From an uncultured Lachnospiraceae bacterium (GTDB taxonomy: Bacteria > Bacillota > Clostridia > Lachnospirales > Lachnospiraceae), in assembly GCA_910577165.1 (NCBI GenBank), contig CAJTLX010000003.1:20444-84443 (forward strand): DNA of 64,000 bases, read 5' to 3'. The notes under the pieces are model-generated. The model saw nothing but the letters and a program-made list of their open reading frames with translations, searched no databases and was not told the origin of the DNA. The position numbers and the translations under genes are program-made. This document shows, in pieces, positions 50,376-59,016 of the stretch (position 1 is the first letter of the stretch; each line of letters begins with the position of its first letter).

Positions 50376-51254
50376 TCATCCCACATTTAATATGCTGTGC
50401 GCTGCCTCGACCACCTGCGCAATCTGTGCGTGAATCGCCGCCACATCCGCTCTTTGTTCTTCCCCGCTCCCCTTCTGTCCATGGCTTGCTGATTTTTTAG
50501 CGTGCAACAGATATTCAATATTTCCCTCCGGTCCTCTGATTGGAGAAAAATCCAGATGCAGCAATAAAAATCCAAGATCCGCCGCAAAATCCACCACTTT
50601 TGCAATTACTTCCCGGTGGACTGCTGCCTCTCGCACCACGCCTTTCTTGCCGACTTTCTCCCTTCCCGCCTCAAACTGCGGCTTGATCAGACAGACAAGC
50701 TCCGCTCCCTCCCCCATCAGTGCATGGACGGGTCCAAGCACTAAGGTCAGCGAGATAAACGCGACATCGATCGAGACAAAATCTATTGCCTCCCCGATTA
50801 TTTCCGGATTTACATAGCGGATATTGGTTTGTTCCATCGCGACCACGCGCGCATCCTGCCGCAATTTCCATGCAAGCTGGTTTGTCCCCACATCGACAGC
50901 AAAAACTTTTGCCGCGCCATTTTGCAGCATACAATCGGTAAATCCACCCGTGGACGAACCTACATCCATACAGATCTTGTCAGAAAGGTTAATGCTGTGT
51001 GCAACTACTGCCTTCTCTAACTTGAATCCTCCACGGCTAACATATTTCATTGGTTCGCCATGCAATTCAATCTGCGCGGAAACCGGAAACATACTCCCCG
51101 GTTTATCCTCGCGCACACCGGAAACAAAAACTCTCCCCGCCATAATCAGTGCCTGCGCTTTGGTGCGCGACTCTGTAAGTGCCCGTCTAACCAAAAGCAC
51201 ATCCAGCCGTTCCTTTTCTTCCTTTTTTTTCTTAATTTTTCCTGTATCTTCCAT
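50376..51254 (-). CDS. tlyA: TlyA-family rRNA methyltransferase/hemolysin-like protein
   Basis: S4 domain followed by an FtsJ-like methyltransferase. S4: RLDVLLVRRALTESRTKAQALIMAGRVFVSG; SAM motif: KICMDVGSSTGGFTDCMLQNGA; catalytic-type VDVGTNQLAWKLR and later FVSIDVAFISLTLVL, LIKPQFEAGREKVGKKGVV. TlyA of mycobacteria 2'-O-methylates 16S and 23S rRNA. The C-terminus extends about 25 residues beyond the usual end (KKSASHGQKGSGEEQ..). Ribosome site GGGGAGGAAA; 14 bases after dxs. Confidence 0.94.
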   Translation of the reverse strand: MEDTGKIKKKKEEKERLDVLLVRRALTESRTKAQALIMAGRVFVSGVREDKPGSMFPVSAQIELHGEPMKYVSRGGFKLEKAVVAHSINLSDKICMDVGSSTGGFTDCMLQNGAAKVFAVDVGTNQLAWKLRQDARVVAMEQTNIRYVNPEIIGEAIDFVSIDVAFISLTLVLGPVHALMGEGAELVCLIKPQFEAGREKVGKKGVVREAAVHREVIAKVVDFAADLGFLLLHLDFSPIRGPEGNIEYLLHAKKSASHGQKGSGEEQRADVAAIHAQIAQVVEAAHSILNVG

Positions 51255-51268
51255 TTTTATTTCCTCCC

Positions 51269-53137
51269 CTAAATTCCGGGCATTCCAAACTCCCGTAAAC
51301 GCGCGATAATACTATCTGCATCCAAACCATAGGCTCTTTTTAGTTCTTCCTGGGATCCGTGCTCAATAAACTGATTGGGCAGAGCTACCGACAAAAATTT
51401 TCCCGCAAATTCCCGCCCTAAAAGTTTCCCCGCTATTTCCTCTCCAAAACCGCCCCGCGCGACATTCTCCTCCAGCGTGACAACAATTTTGTAAGAAAGT
51501 GCCGCCGCAATCATTGTCTCATCAAGGGGGGAGAGAAAACGGACATTGACCAGTGCGGCTGTGATTCCTTCCATTTCTAAAAGTCCTCGCACTTTATTCG
51601 CCGTCTCCACCATACTGCCAACCGCGAGCAAAAGAATTTTCCCCGCCTTCGCAATCCACTCGCATTCCCCACATTTTATTGGGGTTTGAAATTCGATAAG
51701 TGTCTGGCTTGCCGCCCCGCGTGGATAACGAATGGCGGTTGGGGATGGATGGGTAATACAAAATTCTAACATCTCCTTTAATTCTGTGGCATTTTTCGGT
51801 GCCATCACCACAAGCCCCGGAATATGCGTCAGATAGGAAATATCAAAAATTCCCTGGTGCGTTTCGCCGTCATTCCCGACAATCCCCGCCCGGTCAATCG
51901 CAAAGGTAACTGGAAAATTATTTAAACACACATCATGTAAAATCTGATCATATGCCCGCTGCAAAAATGTGGAATACACGGCAAAGATCGGATGAAAGCC
52001 GCCTGCCGCCAATCCCGCCGCAAAGCTTACTGCGTGTTCCTCCGCAATTCCCACATCAAAAAAACGCCTTGGATATTTTGTCTTAAATTCTGAGAGTCCT
52101 GTTCCGTCTGGCATGGCAGCAGTAATCGCCACAAGATTGCGGTACTTTACTGCCAGCTCATTCATCGCAGCAGCAAATATATCAGTGTAGGTATCCCCCC
52201 GCTTCTCATTCAGCCGCTTTCCGGTCTCCACATCAAAGGCATCCACCCCGTGAAACTGTCCTGGATCATGCTCTGCACAATCGTATCCCTTGCCCTTTTT
52301 GGTAATCACATGGACGAGCACAGTGCCATTTTTGCGCGCTGCTGCCAAGAATGCCTCATACATTTGCTGGATATTATGCCCGTCGATCGGACCGACATAA
52401 GTAATATTCATCTCCTCAAAAAACATCCCCGGAATCATAAGCTGTTTTAAAGAAGCCTTGGAACGGCGAATCTGGCGAACTAACCGCTCTCCCATTAACG
52501 GGATCTTTTCTAATGTATTTGTCACATTATCTTTTAATCCCTCATATTGGGTACTTGTGCGGATCTTGCCAAGATAACTTGCCATACCCCCCACATTCTC
52601 TGAGATGGACATTTTATTATCGTTTAGTACAAGAATAAGATTGCTCTTTAATTGTCCGGCATTGTTTAACCCCTCGTAAGCCAAGCCTCCGGTTAATGCT
52701 CCATCCCCAATCACTGCGACAATCTTTTCCTTCCCGCCGTTTAACTCTCTTGCGCGAATTAAGCCGCAGGCTTCGGAAATCGAATTGGAACTATGTCCGG
52801 AATCAAACAGGTCCGTATTGCTCTCCCTGCGTTTGGGAAAACCGCTCATCCCGCCATATTTGCGCAGCATATCGAAGCCATCAGCGCGCCCAGTCAGTAT
52901 CTTGTGAACATAACATTGATGCCCCACATCCCAGATCAGCTTGTCCTTTGGGAAATCAAGAAAAAGATGCAGTGCCATCGTAAGTTCCACAACGCCGAGA
53001 TTCGAAGCTAAATGCCCGCCGGTTCTGCTAACATGTTCAATCAGAAATTCCCGTATCTGCCCCGCAAGATCTTCATATTCCTCCGGGCGGAGATTTCTAA
53101 TATCATTCGCTTTTTTTATTTTTTCCAGGGTTCGCAT
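51269..53137 (-). CDS. dxs: 1-deoxy-D-xylulose-5-phosphate synthase
   Basis: First enzyme of the MEP isoprenoid pathway; ThDP-dependent. Motifs: HLASNLGVVELTMALH, WDVGHQCYVHKILTGR, the ThDP-binding VIGDGALTGGLAYEGLNNAG with LNDNKMSIS, the second-domain DVGIAEEHAVSFAAGLA and FAIDRAGIVGNDGETHQGIFD. 622 residues, typical. Directly downstream of ispA, so precursor and prenyl chain synthesis are in one transcript. Confidence 0.97.
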   Translation of the reverse strand: MRTLEKIKKANDIRNLRPEEYEDLAGQIREFLIEHVSRTGGHLASNLGVVELTMALHLFLDFPKDKLIWDVGHQCYVHKILTGRADGFDMLRKYGGMSGFPKRRESNTDLFDSGHSSNSISEACGLIRARELNGGKEKIVAVIGDGALTGGLAYEGLNNAGQLKSNLILVLNDNKMSISENVGGMASYLGKIRTSTQYEGLKDNVTNTLEKIPLMGERLVRQIRRSKASLKQLMIPGMFFEEMNITYVGPIDGHNIQQMYEAFLAAARKNGTVLVHVITKKGKGYDCAEHDPGQFHGVDAFDVETGKRLNEKRGDTYTDIFAAAMNELAVKYRNLVAITAAMPDGTGLSEFKTKYPRRFFDVGIAEEHAVSFAAGLAAGGFHPIFAVYSTFLQRAYDQILHDVCLNNFPVTFAIDRAGIVGNDGETHQGIFDISYLTHIPGLVVMAPKNATELKEMLEFCITHPSPTAIRYPRGAASQTLIEFQTPIKCGECEWIAKAGKILLLAVGSMVETANKVRGLLEMEGITAALVNVRFLSPLDETMIAAALSYKIVVTLEENVARGGFGEEIAGKLLGREFAGKFLSVALPNQFIEHGSQEELKRAYGLDADSIIARLREFGMPGI

Positions 53138-53159
53138 ACTTCGCCTCTCATTCCACCGG

Positions 53160-54095
53160 CTAAAATTTCCGGTCGATCAGTGCCTCAATCAGCAGATCAA
53201 GAAAACCAGGATTTCCCACAAAACCGCCATGTTCCATGGTTAAAGCAAGGAGATCACGCGCCTCTTTTGAGAGCGATTCCACGATTTTCTTTGCCTGCGC
53301 TACCGAATACCAGTTCATATACGTTATCTTCTCATTCTTCTCATCACTGTGTACCGGTTTTCCAAGGACTTCCATGCTGCTAGTGCAATCAAGAATATCG
53401 TCCTGAATCTGAAAGGCTAATCCCACTTTTTTTGCCATCTTAAAAAGTGCCAAAACGGTTTCCTCTGTGGCTCCTGCAAGCACTCCGCCAATCCCAAAAG
53501 CCGCCTCTAAAAGCGCGCCTGTCTTTAAATCGTACATGGTATTTAGGGTTTCGATCGGTGTATTTTTCGCGCCCGTCATCTCAATATCGATGACTTGTCC
53601 GCCAATCATTCCATTTACTCCCGCCTTCTCAGCAAGGATGGAGAAAGCTCTAACCCCCGCCAAAAGCTTTGTTGTTTCTTTCTGCCTGGAGAGTGCTGCT
53701 GAGACTGTCTCAAACGCCAGATTTAACAGTGCATCCCCAGCTAAAATTCCCATCGCCTCGCCGTATCTGGCGTGTGTGGTCAGCTTTCCCCGGCGGTATT
53801 TATCATTATCCATCGCTGGAAGGTCATCGTGAACCAGCGAATAAGTGTGAATCATCTCAAGCGCGGCGGCAAAGGAAAATACCAATTCGTCGTCTATTCC
53901 GCTCCCGCCGCAAAGGAGATTGCTCTCTAACAAAAACAGGGGGCGCAGACGCTTGCCTCCAGCGGCAAGACTGTAGTTGACCGCAGAGAGTACCATACTC
54001 TGCGGTCCGCACTCTTTAAGAAAATAATCGGATAATTTACTGTTGATCTGTTCAGTTTTGTTTTTCCATTCTTTTATAAAAAGATTATATTCCAT
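53160..54095 (-). CDS. ispA: Farnesyl/geranylgeranyl diphosphate synthase
   Basis: Trans-prenyltransferase. First Asp-rich motif SLVHDDLPAMDNDKYRRGKLTTH (DDxxxD) and second Asp-rich motif FQIQDDILDCTSS; AAGGKRLRPLFLLES (GKRxRP) at the N-terminus. ATG 54095 overlaps the TGA of the xseA-xseB remnant by one base (TGATG) with AAGGAG upstream, the same coupling xseB-ispA would have had. 311 residues. Confidence 0.95.
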   Translation of the reverse strand: MEYNLFIKEWKNKTEQINSKLSDYFLKECGPQSMVLSAVNYSLAAGGKRLRPLFLLESNLLCGGSGIDDELVFSFAAALEMIHTYSLVHDDLPAMDNDKYRRGKLTTHARYGEAMGILAGDALLNLAFETVSAALSRQKETTKLLAGVRAFSILAEKAGVNGMIGGQVIDIEMTGAKNTPIETLNTMYDLKTGALLEAAFGIGGVLAGATEETVLALFKMAKKVGLAFQIQDDILDCTSSMEVLGKPVHSDEKNEKITYMNWYSVAQAKKIVESLSKEARDLLALTMEHGGFVGNPGFLDLLIEALIDRKF

Positions 54096-54235
54096 CAAAC
54101 TCCTTCTTTCAGCATATAAATTTTTTCGTCGGCGAACGTAAAATAGATATGCTCCGAGGTATGATTATTCAAAACCTCACCCTTGATAAAAATCCGGTTT
54201 AGGAGCATATCTTTTACAAAAATATTTTTAATTTT
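54095..54235 (-). pseudogene. Remnant of xseA and xseB (exonuclease VII) fused by deletion
   Basis: Directly after the nusB stop and in the same frame, codons 54235-54095 read KIKNIFVKDMLLNR, then IFIKGEV, HTSEHIYFTFADE and finally EKIYMLKEGV with a TGA at 54097-54095. The first part is the N-terminal OB-fold of XseA (family pattern YIK..F..D..L..I.VKGEVSN..H.SGHIYFTLKDE). The last part fits the C-terminus of XseB (family pattern EKK..L.E.G). xseA and xseB normally occupy exactly this spot between nusB and ispA. So about 400 codons of XseA and most of XseB are gone, plus the XseA start codon region. An internal ATG (54208) could still start a 37-residue peptide. Confidence 0.8.
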
Positions 54236-54658
54236 TCAAATTTCACCCAAAGTTACTTTTTGTACTAATTTTGCCAGTACTCCATTGACAAAGCCTGATG
54301 AAGCATCCCCGCCAAATTTTTTTGTCAGTTCCACCGCCTCATTGATTGCCACCTTTTCCGGAATTTGCTCATCGCATTTCATCTCAAAGAGAGCAAGACG
54401 CAAAAGAGAAAGTTCCACCTTTCCCATACGGTTTAATTTCCATCCGCTTGTCGCCTCAGATAAAAGCACGTCGATACTGCCCAAATTTTCTTTTATCCGG
54501 GCAAGGCGACCGCGGATATACTCGATCTCATCCTCCGTCGCGCTCGATACAAAATTTTCAAAATAAAGGCTGGTTTGTTCATCCATTTCTTCCACATCGT
54601 AAAATTCCCCCTCAAACAGCAGAACAAACAAATGTTCTCTAATTTCTCGTCTGGTCAT
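54236..54658 (-). CDS. nusB: Transcription antitermination factor NusB
   Basis: All-helical RNA-binding partner of NusE/S10. Start MTRREIREHLFVLLFEGEFYD and the signature LSLLRLALFEMKCDEQIPEKVAINEAVELTKKFGGDASSGFVNGVLAKL are typical. 140 residues. It ends exactly where the xseA remnant begins, so its last codons may have been affected by the deletion, although LVQKVTLGEI looks acceptable. 30 bases downstream of the Asp23-like gene. Confidence 0.94.
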   Translation of the reverse strand: MTRREIREHLFVLLFEGEFYDVEEMDEQTSLYFENFVSSATEDEIEYIRGRLARIKENLGSIDVLLSEATSGWKLNRMGKVELSLLRLALFEMKCDEQIPEKVAINEAVELTKKFGGDASSGFVNGVLAKLVQKVTLGEI

Positions 54659-54688
54659 TCTTCTACCATATCCTTCCCCTTTGTTATC

Positions 54689-55078
54689 CTAATTGATCCT
54701 CTCTGTCTCCACACCGACAATTCGGATATTGACGCTCTCCACATCGAGTCCTGTCATATTCTCAATCGCAGTCTTCACCCGATCCTGGATCGCATTGCAG
54801 GTCTTTGGAATACTGTAGCCGTAGCGCATGATCACAGAGAGTTCCGCATGTACTTTTCCGCGCATCAGCTCGATCTTAACCCCCTTTGACAGATTCTTTA
54901 CGCCGAGCTTGCCGACAATCTCATTGGTGAGGTTTCCCTGCATGGATGCAACTCCCTCAACCTCCGTAGTCGCTAACCCCGCGATAGTCGCAACGACATC
55001 ATCCGCAATCTTCACTTCGCCGATCGGACTTTCTGTTTCCATTGTATATCCATTCTGGTTTTCAATTTCCCTGCTCAT
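54689..55078 (-). CDS. Asp23/Gls24-family protein (YqhY-like)
   Basis: A 129-residue protein with IADDVVATIAGLATTEVEGVASMQGN and VHAELSVIMRYGYSIPKTCNAIQDRVKTAIENMTGLDVESVNIRIVGV, diagnostic of Asp23/Gls24. In Bacillus yqhY sits upstream of nusB and affects fatty acid synthesis regulation. AGGAGG before ATG. First gene of the asp23-nusB-ispA-dxs transcript, with its own promoter at 55127-55155. Confidence 0.93.
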   Translation of the reverse strand: MSREIENQNGYTMETESPIGEVKIADDVVATIAGLATTEVEGVASMQGNLTNEIVGKLGVKNLSKGVKIELMRGKVHAELSVIMRYGYSIPKTCNAIQDRVKTAIENMTGLDVESVNIRIVGVETERIN

Positions 55079-55126
55079 GATATTACCTCCTGCTTCTTTT
55101 ACAAAGTCATATCCATTCTTTTCTTT

Positions 55127-55155
55127 ATTATACCAAAGAAGCGGGATGAATGCAA
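55127..55155 (-). promoter_or_regulatory. Promoter of the asp23-nusB-ispA-dxs-tlyA run
   Basis: On the minus strand TTGCAT (55150-55155) and TATAAT (55127-55132) with a 17-base spacer, about 50 bases before the asp23-like ATG. This is one of the best vegetative promoters in the window and separates the housekeeping run from the upstream sporulation operon. Confidence 0.7.
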
Positions 55156-55176
55156 AGGAAATTTCGCTCGAAAATT

Positions 55177-56055
55177 TTATTCTTCCATAATCACGGTGGT
55201 GATCACGATTCCATCCGCACTGATTCCGGTTTTGCGGCTGACGATATCTTCAATCTGTGCGACCTGCTGCTCAGTAATGCTCTCAGCGTTGACGACCACA
55301 TCCACCTCACTCTCCAAAAGTGTGACGACCACTCCACTGTAGCCTTTCGCCTCAAGCAAAATTTCCGCTGCGTTCTCGCACTCCGCGCGTGCGGTCAGCG
55401 CGATAATCTCATCGATCGCCTGCTGTTTTAGTTCGTCCGCCACCGTGGAATCCGCAACCACGGACATTAAAAGTTCCTTGTTTTTGGCGCGCATTTGCTC
55501 CCTGGTTAATTTGGCATTAGAAAAGAACCCGTTCTCTATCGTAACGCTTGTAAATACCGCCTCGCCGGGAATTGTGCCATCCGTCTGTGTGCTATCCTCC
55601 TTCCCTTCATCCACCTTTGCATCTTTTTCGCCATCCTTGTCTTTTGCATCCTTCTCATTTTTTTTCGCGTCCGTTGTATTTGTTTCAGAACTGCTATCCT
55701 CTCCATCTTCCTTCTTAGTTCCATCTTTTGTTCCATCCTTCTCGCCCGCATCTTTTACACTGTTACTGTCCACCTCATCGCTTCCGTCCTCCTTATCAGC
55801 AGCCACCCGGTTTTCTTTTAAGACCATCTCCCCGGTATCCGACATCTGATAGGAAAAATAGGAATCCATCCCCAGATCTTCCGCTGATAAATCATTGTAA
55901 TCCTCCCCTTCTGTATAGGAGCTTCCCGAGGTAAGTTTTGCTTCGTTCTCCTTCTCCTTCTCTGTATCCTTTGCAAAATTCAGATATCCAACCACTGCAA
56001 TCATAATTGCCAACGCCGTAATGATAATCTGATTCTTTTTAAAGATCGCTTTCAT
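55177..56055 (-). CDS. spoIIIAH: Stage III sporulation protein AH, with a long charged linker
   Basis: Mother-cell channel component (YscJ/FliF-like) that meets forespore SpoIIQ. N-terminal membrane helix IIITALAIMIAVVGYLNFA; C-terminal ring-building domain from about residue 195 (ELLMSVVADSTVADELKQQAIDEIIALTARAECENAAEILLEAKGYSGVVV). Between them lies about 80 residues of Asp/Glu/Lys-rich low complexity (GEKDGTKDGTKKEDGEDSSS, KDGEKDAKVDEGKEDS). Length 292 versus about 220 in Bacillus. Last gene of the spoIIIA operon. Confidence 0.93.
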   Translation of the reverse strand: MKAIFKKNQIIITALAIMIAVVGYLNFAKDTEKEKENEAKLTSGSSYTEGEDYNDLSAEDLGMDSYFSYQMSDTGEMVLKENRVAADKEDGSDEVDSNSVKDAGEKDGTKDGTKKEDGEDSSSETNTTDAKKNEKDAKDKDGEKDAKVDEGKEDSTQTDGTIPGEAVFTSVTIENGFFSNAKLTREQMRAKNKELLMSVVADSTVADELKQQAIDEIIALTARAECENAAEILLEAKGYSGVVVTLLESEVDVVVNAESITEQQVAQIEDIVSRKTGISADGIVITTVIMEE

Positions 56056-56078
56056 TTATGTAGTCCCCTTTCCAAAAT

Positions 56079-56639
56079 TTATTTCATTTCCAATACTACA
56101 ATTCTATGTGCTGGCACATTAAAAAGTGCTTCCGCCGCAGAAACAATGTCCATCACAATATTTTTATCTGCTCCGCCCTCGCAGACAATTAAAATTCCTG
56201 CTACCTGCGCCGCATACTCTTTTGTTACAAAAGGTGTTTCACTGCTCTCATAAATTGTTTCCTCCTCCTTTTCCGAAGTGGTACTAACCCTGCTGCCGCC
56301 TGCACCGTCCGCCTCATTTAAGGACTGGACACTACTTTTTTGATCTTTTAATACAATTTTCTCTCCCTGATCGGCGAGGGTAATCATCACCTCCGCCTCC
56401 CCCACCCCCCGGATATGAGAAAGCAGTTCCTTTAAGCGTTCTTCTAGTTCTTCCACCCCGCTCACCGCCATTTCCTTTTGCACCTCCTGCGGCAAAATTG
56501 CCGTATCTTCATTCTTCTCCTTTCTGCCCCCGGCTGCAATGGAGAGCAAAAATAATCCTGCAGCAAGCAAAAGAAGCCAGAGATTCTTTATTCCAATCCC
56601 CGTGCGCAGTGATCTTAATTTTTCTTTCCACGGCAACAT
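56079..56639 (-). CDS. spoIIIAG: Stage III sporulation protein AG
   Basis: Large-ring component of the mother cell-forespore feeding tube. One membrane helix (LWLLLLAAGLFLLSIAAGG), then the YscJ-like domain with LEERLKELLSHIRGVGEAEVMITLADQGEKIVLKD and YAAQVAGILIVCEGGADKNIVMDIVSAAEALFNVPAHRIVVLEM. 186 residues. Starts two bases upstream of the spoIIIAF stop, so coupled. Confidence 0.94.
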   Translation of the reverse strand: MLPWKEKLRSLRTGIGIKNLWLLLLAAGLFLLSIAAGGRKEKNEDTAILPQEVQKEMAVSGVEELEERLKELLSHIRGVGEAEVMITLADQGEKIVLKDQKSSVQSLNEADGAGGSRVSTTSEKEEETIYESSETPFVTKEYAAQVAGILIVCEGGADKNIVMDIVSAAEALFNVPAHRIVVLEMK

Positions 56640-56640
56640 C

Positions 56641-57216
56641 TTACTCCTCCTTAATCACATTTATATGCGAAATATCCATATCATAGAAGTCCGCAATCTG
56701 CATCCGAGCCACAAATTCCGCGACATTTGACGCATCGGAAACTTCCTTTTTTTCCGAATCCAGCGCGATCACAATCTCCGTTATGGAAATTTTTCCCTCT
56801 TTCTTTTCCTCCTTAGAAGAAATTTCTTTTACCCACACACTCATCCCATCAATTACATTATCCTGAATCCAAAATTCCACCCTTTCCACAGAAAGAGAAA
56901 GTCCTGAAAGCAACCTCGTCAATTGTTTTTTTGCCGCCGTTTCATATTCTGTAAGTACCCCATCTCGAAAAGCCTCCTCCCCCAAAATTTTTCCTGGATT
57001 AAACTCCGCCCTTATCTGCGCCTTTGAAAAAAGATCAGCAAAATCAAGACCGGAAAGTTTTTTAAACAGCGGGGAGGCAACCAAAAACATTAGACAGAGT
57101 CCCACGCAAAGTTTTAAATATTTGTGGTATTTTTCCGCCGTAAGCCGCATAAGCAGTTCTGTTACAAGGAGAAATACAATAATCTGACGCATCCAATCAT
57201 AAATTCCAGCAATCAT
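56641..57216 (-). CDS. spoIIIAF: Stage III sporulation protein AF
   Basis: Membrane protein of the spoIIIA complex. Two helices near the N-terminus (WMRQIIVFLLVTELLMRLT and YLKLCVGLCLMFLVASPLF) and a soluble C-terminal part. ATG 57216 (AAAGG upstream; MIAGIYDWMRQI) is preferred over 57246. 191 residues. Identity relies on fold and on its place between AE and AG. Confidence 0.9.
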   Translation of the reverse strand: MIAGIYDWMRQIIVFLLVTELLMRLTAEKYHKYLKLCVGLCLMFLVASPLFKKLSGLDFADLFSKAQIRAEFNPGKILGEEAFRDGVLTEYETAAKKQLTRLLSGLSLSVERVEFWIQDNVIDGMSVWVKEISSKEEKKEGKISITEIVIALDSEKKEVSDASNVAEFVARMQIADFYDMDISHINVIKEE

Positions 57217-57258
57217 ACCATTACGCCTTTCCGTATAAAATTTCATAAAAGTTGCCCC

Positions 57259-58398
57259 TTATGAAGTCGCGCGGATCAGTACGGCGAACATTAACAAAAA
57301 TAATACCGCACCCGCAAAAAGTGTCTGAAACAACATAGTGATCCCCTCCGCCGCATCGGTGAGGCAATTGACAATCCTGCGATCTGCCACAGGCTCAACC
57401 ACTGCCGCGCCTGTCCGGTAACAGATACTCACTAAGAGTACCCGTCCAAGCGGCACAATACAGATTAAAATAATCACGATCATCCCGCCCGTCCCCACTG
57501 CATTTTTAATTAGATTCCCCGCACCGCACAGCGTTTGCGCCACACCGCGAAACAAATTTCCAAGCCCTGGAATCATCTCGGATACCTTGATAATGGAGCC
57601 GCGCTTTAGCGCGTCGGCGGCAGGCGTAATAAAACCAAGCATTGTGCTTGCGGCCGCAACGACGGAAAGTGCCGCTTTTAGTGCGAAGCGCACACCTTTT
57701 GCCAAAAGCTGTGTCATTTTCCCAAGAGGTTCCTCCTTAGCTAAATGGTTCACCAAAACAGTCATCATATAGAGATGGATCACGGGAAGCAGGAGGGAGA
57801 TCAGCACATAATCCACCGCTGTAAGCAGCATGAAAAGCCCTGCTGCGGCGGACTGTGAAGTGATACTGCCGGCGGCAAAGGCAATGGTTCCACAAAATAC
57901 AGGAACAAATACCTTCATAAATTCTAATAGAGTATTGAGCGTATTTTCTGCGACACTGCTCATGGAAAGATAACCCGAAGCCAACATGGAAAAAAGTAAA
58001 AGATAGGAGACGTAATAGCCGCTCTCCGCAACCTGACCATCGCGAAACGCCTTTGCAAATCCGTTAAATACCGAAGTCAAAAGCACCAGTGCCAAAAGCT
58101 GCACAAAATCTTTTTTTAGCTCGTCCATCTGCCCAAATATCCCGCGTGTTATGGACGCAGTAAAATCCGATAGAGAAAACGCGCTCTCCCCCGAAAGTAC
58201 CCGGCGGATGTAATCGGTCAAACTGAATTTTTCCGCGTGAAGAATTTTCTCTACCGTCCGTTCCAGGGCAGCATATTCCTCCCCGTCCATCATCTCTTCC
58301 ACATACGATTCCCCCGCTTGTGCCGCCTTTAGGGAAAGATTACCACAAGAGTAAAAGACCCCCATAAGCACAAGAAAAACCAATATTTTTTTTCCCAT
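57259..58398 (-). CDS. spoIIIAE: Stage III sporulation protein AE
   Basis: Polytopic membrane protein of the spoIIIA channel. Signal peptide (ILVFLVLMGVFYSCGN) followed by a soluble stretch and about seven membrane helices, with LVLLTSVFNGFAKAF, VPVFCGTIAFAAGSITSQSAAAGLFML, LSVVAAASTMLGFITPAADALKRGSIIKVSEMIPGLGNLF. 379 residues, typical. Confidence 0.94.
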   Translation of the reverse strand: MGKKILVFLVLMGVFYSCGNLSLKAAQAGESYVEEMMDGEEYAALERTVEKILHAEKFSLTDYIRRVLSGESAFSLSDFTASITRGIFGQMDELKKDFVQLLALVLLTSVFNGFAKAFRDGQVAESGYYVSYLLLFSMLASGYLSMSSVAENTLNTLLEFMKVFVPVFCGTIAFAAGSITSQSAAAGLFMLLTAVDYVLISLLLPVIHLYMMTVLVNHLAKEEPLGKMTQLLAKGVRFALKAALSVVAAASTMLGFITPAADALKRGSIIKVSEMIPGLGNLFRGVAQTLCGAGNLIKNAVGTGGMIVIILICIVPLGRVLLVSICYRTGAAVVEPVADRRIVNCLTDAAEGITMLFQTLFAGAVLFLLMFAVLIRATS

Positions 58399-58413
58399 AA
58401 TTTGTCCCTTTTT

Positions 58414-58794
58414 TTAAGGCAGAAATCCTTCTAAAGCCTCTAAAAGTCCTAAGATCACAGGGAGACTCACCGCCATAATCGTCAGCTTTCCCGCGAGTTC
58501 CACCTGTCCTGCAATCGCCGCAAATCCCGCATCCCGGCAGAGATCGGCGGCAAACTCTGCAAGGTAAGTGATCCCAACAATGCGCAGCAGAATTGGCAGA
58601 TACTCACTGCCCGCACCCAAATATGAATCCAGTCGCCCGATGGCCTCAAGAATCGCTTCCAGTTTGGAGATGCCAAACAAAAAAATCATTAGACATCCCG
58701 ACATACTGATAAAAACAGCATATTCGCCCTTCTCCTGTTTGATTAACAGCGCGCAAAGCACCACCACAATTCCAGCCAATGCAATTTTTACCAT
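58414..58794 (-). CDS. spoIIIAD: Stage III sporulation protein AD
   Basis: Small membrane protein with about four helices (VKIALAGIVVVLCALLI, YAVFISMSGCLMIFLFGI, IVGITYLAEFAADLCRDAGFAAIAGQVELAGKL). The GGGGGG ribosome site directly abuts ATG 58800, so ATG 58794 is the likelier start (126 residues). Between AC and AE. Confidence 0.92.
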   Translation of the reverse strand: MVKIALAGIVVVLCALLIKQEKGEYAVFISMSGCLMIFLFGISKLEAILEAIGRLDSYLGAGSEYLPILLRIVGITYLAEFAADLCRDAGFAAIAGQVELAGKLTIMAVSLPVILGLLEALEGFLP

Positions 58795-58806
58795 ATTCAT
58801 CCCCCC

Positions 58807-59001
58807 CTAAAGAGAAAAAAGTTCCTGTATGGTTTCAAAAAGCTCCGCAATATATGGCACAATCCAGAACAGGACGACTAAAAGCCCTGCAAGACTGACA
58901 AGAAACGCCTGATCTTCCCGACCGGAATGTTTTAAAATCTGGTTGAGTACCGATACCAAAATGCCGACTGCTGCAATTTTAAAGATTAACTGAATGGTCA
59001 T
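58807..59001 (-). CDS. spoIIIAC: Stage III sporulation protein AC
   Basis: A 64-residue two-helix membrane protein: LIFKIAAVGILVSVLNQILKHSGREDQAFLVSLAGLLVVLFWIV. The HSGREDQAFLVSLAG stretch is highly conserved in SpoIIIAC. GAGGTAGTCT before ATG; five bases between its stop and the ATG 58800. Confidence 0.93.
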   Translation of the reverse strand: MTIQLIFKIAAVGILVSVLNQILKHSGREDQAFLVSLAGLLVVLFWIVPYIAELFETIQELFSL

Positions 59002-59016
59002 AGACTACCTCATTTC

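Noticed and set aside
54146..54211. Perfect 10-bp inverted repeat (GATATGCTCC / GGAGCATATC) with inner stems, looking like a structured RNA
   Set aside because: The bases are explained as the xseA remnant: the open frame reads conserved XseA residues right through the repeat.
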